The notes beneath the pieces were generated by a model, which was given only the letters and a program-made list of their open reading frames with translations, was not told the origin of the DNA and did not search any database. Positions 21,845 to 30,235 of a stretch of DNA of 49,072 bases are shown piece by piece. How positions within the stretch are numbered: the stretch's first letter is position 1; each line of letters begins with the position of its first letter. The stretch is from the NCBI GenBank assembly GCA_004557855.1, contig SFFJ01000010.1, forward strand, positions 1 to 49,072, in the 5' to 3' direction. Position numbers and translations under genes: made by a program. The DNA is from Oscillospiraceae bacterium (GTDB lineage: Bacteria > Bacillota > Clostridia > Oscillospirales > Ruminococcaceae).

Positions 21845-23041
21845 ATGAGCAGAATGTTCGGAACCGTCGTCCGCGGGGTCAGGGCGCCCATTTTCCGGGA
21901 GGGCGACGACGTGGTAAAAGGCACGGTGGAAACCGTCCTGAACGCCCTGAAGGAGGGCAATGTGCAGCCCCGTGACCGGGATATCGTCGCCATTACCGAA
22001 TCGGTGGTGGCCCGCACCCAGGGCAATTACGCCACCATTGAGCAGATCGCAGCGGATGCAGCGGCCAAAACCGGCGGAAAAATCGTCGGCGTCACCTTTC
22101 CCATATTAAGCCGCAACCGCTTTTCGGTGCTGCTTTCCGGCATTGCCACAGGCTGCCAAAAGGTGGTACTGATGTTGAGCTACCCCTCCGATGAGGTCGG
22201 CAACCACCTCATCAGTATGGACCGGCTGGATGAAAAGGGCATCGACCCGTGGCGGGACGTCCTTTCGCTGGAGCGCTTCCGCGCCGAGTTCGGCTCGGTC
22301 ATCCACCCCTTTACCGGCGTGGACTATGTGGAATATTATTCCAACCTTATCCGGGAGGCCGGCGCCGAGGTAGAGGTGGTTTTTTCCAACCGTGTGCAGA
22401 CCATCCTGGATTACACCGATACCGTCATCACCTGTGATATACACACCCGTGCCCGCAGCAAACGCCTGCTGAAGGCCGCCGGCGCCCGCACCGTGCTGGG
22501 CCTGGACGACCTGATGAACGCCCCGGTGGCCGGCAGCGGCTACAATCCGCAGTATGGGCTGCTGGGCTCCAATAAGGCCGACGATACCCGGGTGAAGCTG
22601 TTCCCCCGGGACGCCATGCTGGTGGCGGAGTGCATCGGCAGGGGGATGAGCGAGGCCACCGGCCGCCGCATCGAGGCGATGGTTTACGGGGACGGCGCCT
22701 TTAAGGACCCTGCGGGGAAGATTTGGGAGCTGGCCGACCCGGTGGTGGCGCCCGGCTATACCAAGGGGCTCATCGGCACGCCCAATGAGCTGAAGCTGAA
22801 GTACCTGGCCGACAACGAATTCGGCGACCTTTCCGGCTCTGCCCTGCAGGAGGCGGTGGCCCGCCGCATCCGGGAAAAGGACGCCGGCAGCCTGGTGGGC
22901 AACATGGTGAGTGAGGGCACCACCCCCCGCAACCTGACCGATCTCATCGGTTCGCTGTGCGACCTGACCAGCGGCAGCGGCGATAAGGGCACCCCCATCA
23001 TCTACATTCAGGGCTACTTTGATAACTACACCACCGAATAA
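21845..23041 (+). CDS. CofE-like (F420-0:L-glutamate ligase family) protein
   Basis: Resembles gamma-glutamyl ligases of the CofE family, which add glutamate to coenzyme F420-0 by amide bond formation using GTP. The N-terminal region has RDRDIVAITESVVARTQGNY, with VAITESVVA typical of the family. The metal-binding-type middle region includes GLLGSNKADDTRVKLFP. The 398-residue length is longer than archaeal CofE (about 250) and matches the Firmicutes group. No other F420 gene is visible here, and Clostridia of this type are not known to make F420, so the real substrate may differ. GAAGGAGAT precedes ATG 21845. Control by the divergent LysR protein is likely. Confidence 0.8.
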   Translation: MSRMFGTVVRGVRAPIFREGDDVVKGTVETVLNALKEGNVQPRDRDIVAITESVVARTQGNYATIEQIAADAAAKTGGKIVGVTFPILSRNRFSVLLSGIATGCQKVVLMLSYPSDEVGNHLISMDRLDEKGIDPWRDVLSLERFRAEFGSVIHPFTGVDYVEYYSNLIREAGAEVEVVFSNRVQTILDYTDTVITCDIHTRARSKRLLKAAGARTVLGLDDLMNAPVAGSGYNPQYGLLGSNKADDTRVKLFPRDAMLVAECIGRGMSEATGRRIEAMVYGDGAFKDPAGKIWELADPVVAPGYTKGLIGTPNELKLKYLADNEFGDLSGSALQEAVARRIREKDAGSLVGNMVSEGTTPRNLTDLIGSLCDLTSGSGDKGTPIIYIQGYFDNYTTE

Positions 23042-23052
23042 TGCCGCATTTC

Positions 23053-23082
23053 GGCCCGCCCCCTGCCGGGGGCGGGCCTTTT
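23053..23082 (+). terminator. terminator of the CofE-like gene
   Basis: GGCCCGCCCCC (23053-23063) pairs with GGGGGCGGGCC (23068-23078), followed by TTTTC. Confidence 0.8.
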
Positions 23083-23104
23083 CGGTTTCTGCAGGGGGCG
23101 GGGA

Positions 23105-23187
23105 GGGGCGCAGCCCCGGCCGCCCGCAGGGCGGCCGACGCAGGCGGAGCCTGCGTGTTTCGGCGGAGCCGAAACGGGCTGCGCCCC
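23105..23187. repeat. cloverleaf island 11
   Basis: Outer stem GGGGCGCAGCCC (23105-23116) pairs with 23176-23187. Loops are GCA, GGA and GGA. TGCAGGG at 23090-23096 precedes it. Confidence 0.88.
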
Positions 23188-23250
23188 ACGGTGCGGGCCT
23201 GCGGGGGCGTGCAGGGGGCGGGGGCAGAGCAGGTGCGTGCAGGGGGCAGG

Positions 23251-23331
23251 CCGGCCGCAGGCCCGGCGGCGGAGCCGCCGAAACGGGCGCAGCCCGTTTG
23301 CCCGCCGGGACGGCGGGCGGCCTGCGGCCGG
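23251..23331. repeat. cloverleaf island 12 with TGCAGGG/CCCTGCA ends
   Basis: Outer stem CCGGCCGCAGGCC (23251-23263) pairs with 23319-23331. The loops are GGA, GCA and, in the third hairpin, GGA closed by G-C instead of C-G. TGCAGGG (23238-23244) and CCCTGCA (23340-23346) bracket it. Islands 11 and 12 fill the 23042-23443 gap. Confidence 0.88.
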
Positions 23332-23403
23332 GGCTTTCCCCCTGCAAAAGCCCGCCGTTTCCGCCCTTTTCGTATTTTTTCCCTACCATCCCGCCCGCAA
23401 ATG

Positions 23404-23412
23404 TGCTATAAT
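23404..23412 (+). promoter_or_regulatory. extended -10 promoter of the CarD-like gene
   Basis: TGCTATAAT (extended -10) lies 31 bases before the GTG start. No good -35 box is visible, as is common for extended -10 promoters. Confidence 0.65.
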
Positions 23413-23443
23413 ATAAATAGTACTTTTAAGGAGGGTATCAAAA

Positions 23444-23962
23444 GTGTTTGCGAAAGGAACCAAGATCGTGTATGGGAATACCGGCGTCTGCGAGGTAGTG
23501 GACTACGCCACCCCCAACCTGCCGGGCATCCCGCGGGGCACCCGGTATTATGTGCTGCGGCCTCTGTTCCAAAGCGGCACCATTTATTGTCCCGTCGAGC
23601 ACCCCAAGGTCTTTATGCGGCAGGTGATGAGCCGAGAGGAAGCCGAGGAGCTGGTCACACTCATCCCCACCATCAGCGTGGAGCCGTTCCGCACCGGCCG
23701 CCTGCAGGAGCTTTCCGAGCATTACCGCAGCATATTGGGCACCCACAGCACCGTCGATCTCGTCGAGATCATCAAATCGGTGTACCACAAAAAGAAGGAG
23801 GCCGCCGCTGCGGGCCGCCGTGTCAGCCAGCTGGATGACCGCTATATGAAGCTGGCGGAGGAGCTGCTGCACGGGGAGCTGTCGGTTGCGCTGGAGATCC
23901 CCAGGGATGAAGTGCGGGAATATATTCGCCAAAGGGTGAAAGCTGCCGAAGCCGCTGAATAA
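23444..23962 (+). CDS. CarD/CdnL-family transcriptional regulator
   Basis: RNA-polymerase-binding regulator. The N-terminal CarD/TRCF RNAP-interaction domain (about 1-60) has GTKIVYGNTGVCEV and the family fold through VFMRQVMS. The helical C-terminal domain (about 65-165) would contact promoter DNA. At 172 residues it matches CarD proteins of Firmicutes. The GTG start at 23444 is set by AAGGAGG at 23428-23434. It is a single gene ending at a bidirectional terminator. Confidence 0.92.
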   Translation: MFAKGTKIVYGNTGVCEVVDYATPNLPGIPRGTRYYVLRPLFQSGTIYCPVEHPKVFMRQVMSREEAEELVTLIPTISVEPFRTGRLQELSEHYRSILGTHSTVDLVEIIKSVYHKKKEAAAAGRRVSQLDDRYMKLAEELLHGELSVALEIPRDEVREYIRQRVKAAEAAE

Positions 23963-23981
23963 CTTTATCACAATAAAAAAG

Positions 23982-24016
23982 AGCCCCCATCCGGGTTTCC
24001 GGATAGGGGCTTTTTG
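23982..24016. terminator. bidirectional terminator
   Basis: AGCCCCCATCCGG (23982-23994) pairs with CCGGATAGGGGCT (23999-24011) with one mismatch. TTTTT follows on the plus strand and TTTTTT on the minus strand, serving both the CarD-like gene and the lipoprotein gene. Confidence 0.9.
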
Positions 24017-24028
24017 TATGGGTGCAGG

Positions 24029-24964
24029 TTATTCGACGGGAAAGAATGTATACAAGGTATACAGCTCGCAGTCGCTGGCGTCAAAGACGTAGTTCGTCAT
24101 TTCGTTGCCGAAGGTCACCACCAGCCAGCCATTATAGCAAGCGGTAAACAGCTGGTTTCCCTCCCCGTCATAGGCAGTCAGGCGCAGCGCGCCGCCGGTG
24201 GCGGGGTTTGGCAGCCTTTCATACACCGTAAGCCGGTCGGCGCTCTCGGCCAGCAGCCCGATGAGCTGCCCGGCTTTTTCGGGGGTCAGCTCCACCGGCT
24301 CGGTCATGGTGTGATCCATGGCCATCACCTTGGCGATGTTCCCGGCACGAATGACCTCCCGCCAGCGGGTCAGCTCCTTTTCGGTGCCCGCTACATGCCC
24401 GATCGGGGTCTCCACGCCGGGCTTTACGGCATACACCCCGGCGGCAAATTCCATCACCAGCGCCTTTGCGGCGTCGCCGGTTTGGCCGGGCAGCCACAGG
24501 GAATAGTCAAAATCCCCCTCGCAGCTTTTCCACAGCGCCACGGTGCCCTCACTGTGCTCCTTCACGGTGACGGTAATAATGCCGCCGTAGCTGTGACACA
24601 CCGAAAGCTCGCTCTCCTCGGCATCGGGGTAGTAAACGCCGGAAAGATCCTCGCCCTCGCCGGTATCGGCGGCACAGCGCAGGGTGGCGGTTTCATAGGA
24701 GATCTCCCCGATGGTGCCGCCGATGAGACAGAACCCGGTGGGCTTCATGCCGTCCCGGTCGGGGTAGCCGGCTAGCTTAAAATCGGGGAACTCGTCATTT
24801 TCATAGGGGACTCTCGGGTTCGGGATCTGGGTGTTCCCGCCGATTGCCGCACTGGGATCGGGATCGGGGTCGGGCGTGGGGGCAGGCGTTTCGCCGCAGG
24901 CGGCCAGTCCCGCCGCCAGCAGGCAGCACAGGGTCAGTGCCAGAATTCGGGTCAGCTTTTTCAT
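24029..24964 (-). CDS. hypothetical lipoprotein
   Basis: Function unknown. A lipoprotein signal ends in LAAC (C23), so the protein is likely anchored on the outer face of the membrane. A proline/aspartate linker (TPAPTPDPDPDPS) follows. Then about 260 residues of mixed alpha/beta sequence contain no motif I can name. AGGAGGAAACAAC precedes the ATG at 24964. It is monocistronic, with a predicted promoter at 25009-25038 and a shared terminator downstream. Confidence 0.82.
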   Translation of the reverse strand: MKKLTRILALTLCCLLAAGLAACGETPAPTPDPDPDPSAAIGGNTQIPNPRVPYENDEFPDFKLAGYPDRDGMKPTGFCLIGGTIGEISYETATLRCAADTGEGEDLSGVYYPDAEESELSVCHSYGGIITVTVKEHSEGTVALWKSCEGDFDYSLWLPGQTGDAAKALVMEFAAGVYAVKPGVETPIGHVAGTEKELTRWREVIRAGNIAKVMAMDHTMTEPVELTPEKAGQLIGLLAESADRLTVYERLPNPATGGALRLTAYDGEGNQLFTACYNGWLVVTFGNEMTNYVFDASDCELYTLYTFFPVE

Positions 24965-25008
24965 GTTGTTTCCTCCTGTTGTATATTGTTGGTGTCAGGC
25001 CTACACTG

Positions 25009-25038
25009 ATTATAACGAATGAGCGCCGCAAAATGCAA
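25009..25038 (-). promoter_or_regulatory. predicted promoter of the hypothetical lipoprotein
   Basis: On the minus strand TTGCAT, 18 bases, TATAAT (25009-25014), 45 bases before the start codon. Confidence 0.6.
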
Positions 25039-25145
25039 CATCTATTCGTAAATAAAGTGTAATAAATCCCGGAAATTGCTGCAGCCCCCGCAAAAAATCC
25101 CCGCAGGTGTGTTGATCAGGGGGACGGCAGGGCCGGTGGGGAGGC

Positions 25146-25329
25146 GGGCGCGCCGCAGCGGCGGGGGTTGGCCGGAGCGTAGCGGAGGGTCAGCACGAGT
25201 CAAGCGGAGGCCGCGCCCGCCGTGGTGGAGGGTCAGCACGAGTGGGGCGAAGGCTGTGCCCGCCGTGGTGGAGGGTCAGCACGAGTCAAGCGGAGGCCGC
25301 GCCCGCCGCAGCGGAGGGTCAGCAGTAAA
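25146..25329 (+). repeat. second-family repeat copy 3 with a 43-bp tandem array
   Basis: The base unit 25146-25218 has outer stem GGGCGCG/CGCGCCC around CAGCGGCGGGGG and GGGTCAGCACGAGT. From 25185 a 43-bp unit (GAGGGTCAGCACGAGTCAAG...) repeats at 25228, 25271 and partly at 25314. The second unit differs in several bases (GTGGGGCGAAGGCTGTG). Nothing else is seen in 25039-25345. Confidence 0.85.
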
Positions 25330-25349
25330 AAGGCGGGTTCCGCAGCTAT

Positions 25350-25381
25350 AAAAAATCCCCGCAGGCTTTCACCCGCGGGGA
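25350..25381 (-). terminator. terminator of the pyrophosphatase gene
   Basis: On the minus strand TCCCCGC (25375-25381) pairs with GCGGGGA (25356-25362), followed by TTTTTT. Confidence 0.8.
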
Positions 25382-25392
25382 CATTTTGCAAA

Positions 25393-27480
25393 TTACTTGA
25401 TGATGGAGAAGTTAACTACCAGTGCGGCAAATACGATGGAGACCATCGACAGCAGCTTGATGAGGATGTTGATAGCGGGGCCGGAGGTATCCTTGAAGGG
25501 ATCGCCTACGGTATCGCCGACGACAGCAGCCTTGTGGGCGTCGCTGCCCTTGCCGCCGTGTACGCCGCTTTCGATGTACTTCTTGGCGTTATCCCAGGCA
25601 CCGCCGGAATTGGCCATGAAGATGGCGAGCAGGAAGCCGGAAACGGTAGCACCGGCCAGCATACCCACAACGCCCTTGAAGCCGAGGATCAGCCCCACAA
25701 CGATGGGGGTCACGATGCCGACGACGGTGGGCAGGATCATCTCGTGCAGGGAGGCCTTGGTGCAGAGGTCAACGCAGCGGGCATAGTCCGCATCCGCCTT
25801 GCCGTCCATCAGGCCGACGATCTCCTTGAACTGACGACGAACCTCTACCACGACGGACTGGGCGGCACGGCCGACAGACTGCATGGTGAGTGCGGCAAAG
25901 ACGAAGGGCAGGCAGGCGCCGATGAACAGGCCGACCAGTACAACGGGGGTCATCACCGAGAAATCATCGAAGGTGATGGCAGCGCCGACCTCCTGAACCT
26001 TTTCGATGTAGGAAGCAATGAGAGCCAGAGCGGTGAGGGCGGCAGAACCGATGGCGAAGCCCTTACCGGTGGCGGCGGTGGTGTTGCCGAGGGAGTCAAG
26101 CGCATCGGTGCGCTCACGAACCTCCGGCTCCAGGCCGGCCATTTCGGCGATACCGCCGGCGTTATCGGCAACGGGGCCGTAGGCGTCGGTGGCCAGGGTG
26201 ATGCCCAGCGTAGCCAGCATGCCGACAGCCGCCAGCGCGATGCCGTAAAGACCCATAGCGGTGGAGGTGCCGCCGCCGGAAACATAGTAGGCGACCAGGA
26301 TGCAGACCGCAACGATGACGATGGGCAGGATGGTGGACAGCATACCCAGGCCCAGACCGCCGATCATGATGGTGGCGGAGCCGGTCAGGGCGGTGTCAGC
26401 CAGACCCTGGGTGGGCTTGTAGGTGTCGCTGGTGAAGTACTCGGTGGAAGCACCGATGAGAACGCCGGCAACCAGACCGGCAAGGATGGCAAAGTAGATG
26501 CCGGTGTATTCGACGCCCAGTACGCCGCGAACCAGGAAGAAGGCGGCAACGGCAATGATAACGGCGCTCAAGTTGGTGCCGCGGCGCAGTGCGGAAAGCA
26601 GAGTGCGCTGATCGGTGGATTCACCGGTGCGGACAAAGAAGGTGCCGATGATGGAGGCGAGGATGCCCAGAGCCGCCATGATCATGGGCAAGGCCATGGC
26701 CTTCAGCTCACCGCCGAAGGCGGCAACGCCCAGCGCGGAGGCGGAAATGATGGAGCCGACATAGCTCTCGTAGAGGTCGGCGCCCATGCCGGCCACGTCG
26801 CCTACGTTATCGCCTACGTTATCGGCAATAACGGCGGGGTTGCGGGGGTCGTCCTCGGGGATGCCCGCTTCGACCTTACCGACGAGGTCAGCGCCGACAT
26901 CGGCAGCCTTGGTGTAGATACCGCCGCCGACACGGGCGAACAGCGCCATGGAGGAAGCGCCCATACCAAAGGTGAGCATGGCGCTGGTGATGGCGGAGGG
27001 GTCCAGCTTAAAGACGAACTTGAGCAGGGTGAACCAGATGGAAATATCCAAAAGGCCCAGACCGACTACGGTAAAGCCCATAACGGAACCGGCGGAGAAC
27101 GCCACGCGCAGACCGCGGTTCAGGCTGGTGCGGCAGGCATTGGCGGTGCGGCAGTTGGCCTTGGTGGCGATGCGCATGCCGATGAAGCCGGAAAGACCGG
27201 AGAAGAAGCCGCCGGTGATGAACGCAAAGGGTACGAACCAGGTAAGCAGACCGAAGGCAGCCATGGCGCACAGGATAACGAACATGCAGGCAAAGAAAAT
27301 GGCTACAATGGTGTACTGGCGCTTCAGATAGGCGTTAGCGCCTTCACGGATGGATGCGGAAATTTTCTGCATCAGCGGGGTGCCTTCCTCAAACTTCAGG
27401 ACCTTCTTCGCGGTGACGAGTGCAAACACCAGCGCGATGACGGAGCCGAGGAAAGTCAAGAGAACGAGAAGTTTCTCCAT
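25393..27480 (-). CDS. hppA: K+-dependent membrane pyrophosphatase (ion pump)
   Basis: Integral membrane enzyme that hydrolyses pyrophosphate and pumps H+ or Na+. It has 695 residues and about 16 helices. Substrate-site motifs are DVGADLVGK (194-202) and DNVGDNVGD (220-228). The K+-dependence site reads NTTAATGKG (466-474), with Ala at the position that is Lys in K+-independent enzymes, so it is of the K+-dependent class. Many bacterial members of that class pump Na+; the pumped ion is inferred only. A strong promoter (27525-27553) and a terminator make it monocistronic. Codon use is notably regular, as in highly expressed genes. Confidence 0.96.
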   Translation of the reverse strand: MEKLLVLLTFLGSVIALVFALVTAKKVLKFEEGTPLMQKISASIREGANAYLKRQYTIVAIFFACMFVILCAMAAFGLLTWFVPFAFITGGFFSGLSGFIGMRIATKANCRTANACRTSLNRGLRVAFSAGSVMGFTVVGLGLLDISIWFTLLKFVFKLDPSAITSAMLTFGMGASSMALFARVGGGIYTKAADVGADLVGKVEAGIPEDDPRNPAVIADNVGDNVGDVAGMGADLYESYVGSIISASALGVAAFGGELKAMALPMIMAALGILASIIGTFFVRTGESTDQRTLLSALRRGTNLSAVIIAVAAFFLVRGVLGVEYTGIYFAILAGLVAGVLIGASTEYFTSDTYKPTQGLADTALTGSATIMIGGLGLGMLSTILPIVIVAVCILVAYYVSGGGTSTAMGLYGIALAAVGMLATLGITLATDAYGPVADNAGGIAEMAGLEPEVRERTDALDSLGNTTAATGKGFAIGSAALTALALIASYIEKVQEVGAAITFDDFSVMTPVVLVGLFIGACLPFVFAALTMQSVGRAAQSVVVEVRRQFKEIVGLMDGKADADYARCVDLCTKASLHEMILPTVVGIVTPIVVGLILGFKGVVGMLAGATVSGFLLAIFMANSGGAWDNAKKYIESGVHGGKGSDAHKAAVVGDTVGDPFKDTSGPAINILIKLLSMVSIVFAALVVNFSIIK

Positions 27481-27524
27481 TTGATTTTAGCCTCCTTGTG
27501 AATTCACGATAAAGTGTCTATCAA

Positions 27525-27553
27525 ATAATACCGAAAAATTGGGGCGTTGTCAA
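27525..27553 (-). promoter_or_regulatory. strong predicted promoter of hppA
   Basis: Consensus TTGACA (27548-27553, minus strand), 17 bases, TATTAT (27525-27530), 45 bases before the start. Confidence 0.8.
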
Positions 27554-27607
27554 GCTGTTACAGCCGACACATTGACCAAAAACTGACCAAATTTTTGAGA
27601 TTTTCGC

Positions 27608-27644
27608 TTAAAAGAAACGGCATCTCGCACAAGGCGAAATGCCG
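27608..27644 (-). terminator. terminator of the lrgAB unit
   Basis: On the minus strand CGGCATTTCGC pairs with GCGAGATGCCG with one mismatch (27618-27644). TTTCTTTT follows, ending transcription before the hppA promoter. Confidence 0.75.
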
Positions 27645-27724
27645 ATGATTTCAACGATTTTGCGGGGTTTCTTTGTCAAAGGATTAACAACCCGTTTCGA
27701 CAGCGGAGCGCCGGGAAAGCGGAC

Positions 27725-27741
27725 TTGTGGTTTTACCACAA
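27725..27741. repeat. small perfect hairpin downstream of lrgB
   Basis: TTGTGGT-TTT-ACCACAA. It lies between the lrgB stop and its terminator; role unknown. Confidence 0.5.
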
Positions 27742-27778
27742 ATATATGGACAAAAACAGGGGATTTGTCCGCCGAAAG

Positions 27779-28471
27779 TCAAATAAAGTTACCCAAAAAC
27801 GGGGCGATGACCACCGTGAGCAGCGCCGTGATGACCAGGGAAAGGCTGGCCATGGCGCCCTCCACCTCGCCCAGCTCCAGCGCCCGCACGGTGCCGAAGG
27901 CGTGACTGCCGCAGCCCAGGGCGATGCCCTTCGCCACCCGGTCATTGACCCGGAACAGCCGTAAAATCTGGGTGCCGAGGATATTGCCGAACAGGCCGGT
28001 GACGGAAATGGCCGCCATGGTGATCTCGGCCGCACCGCCCAGCTCGGCGGAAAGGGGCATCCCCACCGCCCCCGTGACCGATTTGGGCAGCAGGGTGACG
28101 TAATCGCCGTGGGGCAGCCGGAACAAAAGCGCCACCGCAATAACACACAGGGCATTCACCGCCACCCCGGTAAGGATGCCGGCGACGATGGCCAGGGGGT
28201 ATTCCCGCAGCTTTTTGATCTGCCGGTACAGCGGCAGCGCAAGGCAGGCGGTGGCCGGGGTCAGCAGGTAGGTCAGGTATCTGGCGCTTTGGTTGTAGGC
28301 GTCGTAGTCGATATCCAGAAGGAGCAGCAGGGCGATCATCATGATAAGGCAAAGGAGCATGGGGTTGGCCAGCGGATGATGCAGACGCTTCCCCAGGCGG
28401 CAGGCGAACAGGTACACCAGCAGCGTGAGCGCCGCCCCGAAGTAGGCCGAAAAAGCGATGTAATCATTCAT
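27779..28471 (-). CDS. lrgB: LrgB/CidB-family membrane protein
   Basis: Partner of the holin-like LrgA protein. The pair affects murein hydrolase activity, and some members export small metabolites. The 230-residue protein is very hydrophobic. The family motif is in LLPKSVTGAVGMPLSAELGG (about 125-144), with GCGSHAFGTVRALELG (about 180-195) following. I start at ATG 28471 (MNDYIAFSAY). The gene overlaps lrgA by 8 bases. A terminator lies about 135 bases downstream. Confidence 0.93.
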   Translation of the reverse strand: MNDYIAFSAYFGAALTLLVYLFACRLGKRLHHPLANPMLLCLIMMIALLLLLDIDYDAYNQSARYLTYLLTPATACLALPLYRQIKKLREYPLAIVAGILTGVAVNALCVIAVALLFRLPHGDYVTLLPKSVTGAVGMPLSAELGGAAEITMAAISVTGLFGNILGTQILRLFRVNDRVAKGIALGCGSHAFGTVRALELGEVEGAMASLSLVITALLTVVIAPFLGNFI

Positions 28472-28838
28472 GGTGCTTTTCCTCCCGCCTTTTTTGCTCC
28501 CGGCGGCCCACCGCTTCGGCGGCCTTGCCGCCCAGCCCGATGACCAGAGCCGTCCCGACGATGCCCAGCAGCAGCACCGGCAGCGCAAGGGAAAGCAGCC
28601 GGTCAAGATCGGCGACCAGTGCGATGGTGGGCGCCACGAACAGCACCGGCATGATGACGATGAGAAAATCCGCCGCCGTTTCGATCTGCTCCGGGCGGAG
28701 AAGGCCGGTGAGCAGCGCCAGTAACATAAGGATGAGCCCGTACACGCTGGCAGGAATGGGTAGGGGCAGCAGGTATTTGATCAGCTCCGCCGCGGCGCAT
28801 ACCGCAGCGATGATGGCAGCTTGCTTGAGAATTTTCAT
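28464..28838 (-). CDS. lrgA: LrgA/CidA-family holin-like membrane protein
   Basis: Small membrane protein of the LrgA family, 124 residues with four predicted helices (about 5-22, 25-45, 55-75 and 82-105). The PIPASVYGLILMLLAL motif is diagnostic. The C-terminal tail is charged (RREQKRREEKHHE). I start at ATG 28838 (MKILKQ); the frame upstream only continues out of the MscS spacer. The stop overlaps lrgB, so the two are translated from one message. Confidence 0.92.
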   Translation of the reverse strand: MKILKQAAIIAAVCAAAELIKYLLPLPIPASVYGLILMLLALLTGLLRPEQIETAADFLIVIMPVLFVAPTIALVADLDRLLSLALPVLLLGIVGTALVIGLGGKAAEAVGRREQKRREEKHHE

Positions 28839-28926
28839 GGGTGTTTTGTCCTTTTTCGGGGGTTGGGGGAACATCACGGCGCAGCCGGGGAGAGGGGGAT
28901 TTCCCACCGGCGGCCGGATGGGGAAA

Positions 28927-29805
28927 TTACCGGATCACATGGACGTCCAGCTGGTTAAAGGGGATGGCGATGCCGTTTGCATCCAGTGTTTCCTTGATGG
29001 CGCGGTTGATGCTCCATGCTTCGTCCCAGTAGTCGGCGGTTTTTACCCAGTAGTGCAGCCCCACCACCACGCTGCTTTCGCCCAGCTCCTTGATGTAGAC
29101 CAGCGCCTTTTCTGGGTTCACCAGCGGCTTGCGGCTGTGGATCAGCTCGGTCAGCAGCTCGATGGCCCGCCCGGCGTCCGCTTCATAGGCGATGCCCACC
29201 GTGGTGGAAAGCCGCCGCACCGGCAGCACATTGTAATTGGTGATATTGCCGCCGGAAAGGCTGCCGTTGGGGATGGTGATGATTTTGTTATCGGCCATCC
29301 GCAGCGTGGTGTAGAACAGCCCGATCTCGGTGACGGTGCCTTCGATCTCGGCGGCGGTTTTGATGTAATCGCCGGTTTTGAAGGGGTGCAGGAACATGAT
29401 GATCAGCCCGCCCGCAAAATTGGAAAGGCTGCCCTGCAGCGCCAGACCGACCGTTACACCGACAGAACCGAGCAGCGCCACGAAGCTTGCGGTCGGCACA
29501 CCTAAAAAGTCCGCGATGATATAGATGAGCAGCGCCCACAGCCCCACCCGCACCAGCGACCGGACGAATTTGGCGACGCCGGGATCGATGCGGGTTTTGT
29601 TATCCAAAAGTGCCACGCGGCTCAAAAAACGGTCGATGAGCCAGCGCCCCACGAAAAAGATGACGAGCGCCAGCGCAATATGCCACAGGGCGGAAAGCAC
29701 CACCGGCGAAGCGGTTTTCACAAATTTCTGGAGCGCCGTCAGCGACTCCTGAAGATCATGGGTCTCCGAAAGCCCCCCGGGTGCGGTCAGCGCAAAAAAG
29801 CTCAT
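28927..29805 (-). CDS. MscS-family mechanosensitive ion channel
   Basis: Channel that opens under membrane tension to release osmolytes. The 292-residue protein has three N-terminal helices (about 38-56, 80-100 and 105-125). The pore helix TM3 reads SFVALLGSVGVTVGLALQGSLSN. The MscS beta domain follows with IIMFLHPFKTGDYIK and IPNGSLSGGNITNY. This is the small single-channel architecture. It lies upstream of lrgAB on the same strand; lrgA begins 88 bases later, so cotranscription is possible. Confidence 0.94.
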   Translation of the reverse strand: MSFFALTAPGGLSETHDLQESLTALQKFVKTASPVVLSALWHIALALVIFFVGRWLIDRFLSRVALLDNKTRIDPGVAKFVRSLVRVGLWALLIYIIADFLGVPTASFVALLGSVGVTVGLALQGSLSNFAGGLIIMFLHPFKTGDYIKTAAEIEGTVTEIGLFYTTLRMADNKIITIPNGSLSGGNITNYNVLPVRRLSTTVGIAYEADAGRAIELLTELIHSRKPLVNPEKALVYIKELGESSVVVGLHYWVKTADYWDEAWSINRAIKETLDANGIAIPFNQLDVHVIR

Positions 29806-29820
29806 AGAAAAATCCTTCCT

Positions 29821-30147
29821 TTACAGCGATTCTTTCTCATTTTCCCACCGGCAGCGGGGCAGGTCCACCCGGCCGTCCGGCAAAAAGGGGACGCCCTCGG
29901 CCTCCAGCAGCGCCCGCTGCGCCCCCGCCCCGCCGAAGGCAAAGCCGGGTGCAAGGCTGCCATCCCGGAACACCACACGGTGGCAGGGGATGACGCCGGG
30001 GGAGGGATTGCGGTGCAGCGCCCCGCCCACGATGCGGGAAGCCCGCGGACTGCCCGCCAGCAGGGCGATCTGGCCGTAGGTGGCGACCCGCCCCGCCGGG
30101 ATGCGGCAGACGGCGGCGTAAACCGCCTGATAGAAGTGATCCTGCAC
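29821..30147 (-). CDS. MGMT-family methyltransferase (Ogt/ATL-like)
   Basis: Small DNA-repair-type protein related to O6-alkylguanine-DNA alkyltransferases. It keeps the active-site PCHRV (about 54-58) with the acceptor cysteine, preceded by YGQIALLAG and RIVGGALHRNP. At 108 residues it has only the C-terminal DNA-binding/active-site domain. Alkyltransferase-like proteins lack the cysteine, which is present here, so stoichiometric methyl transfer is possible. The GTG start at 30147 is preceded by AAAGGGGGTG. It has its own extended -10 promoter and stops 15 bases before the MscS gene. Confidence 0.88.
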   Translation of the reverse strand: MQDHFYQAVYAAVCRIPAGRVATYGQIALLAGSPRASRIVGGALHRNPSPGVIPCHRVVFRDGSLAPGFAFGGAGAQRALLEAEGVPFLPDGRVDLPRCRWENEKESL

Positions 30148-30177
30148 GGTAAAGCACCCCCTTTGGGATAATATATC

Positions 30178-30206
30178 ATTATAGCACGGTGGGGTTGGTT
30201 TGTCGA
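30178..30206 (-). promoter_or_regulatory. predicted promoter of the MGMT-like gene
   Basis: On the minus strand TCGACA, 17 bases, TATAAT with upstream TG (TGCTATAAT, an extended -10). Confidence 0.7.
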
Positions 30207-30235
30207 GATGAGGGGGCGGTGCAGGGTGGTATGGC

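Noticed and set aside
25076..25351. Repetitive 91-residue frame (VEGQHE-type repeats)
   Set aside because: It is a translation of the 43-bp tandem array; 43 is not a multiple of 3, so the protein repeat does not keep frame.
25222..27501. 759-residue open frame on the plus strand across the pyrophosphatase gene
   Set aside because: It is antisense to hppA, rich in Gly/Asp/Ala typical of reverse-complement reading of GC-rich genes, and lacks any domain. The hppA frame on the other strand is a clear full-length family member.
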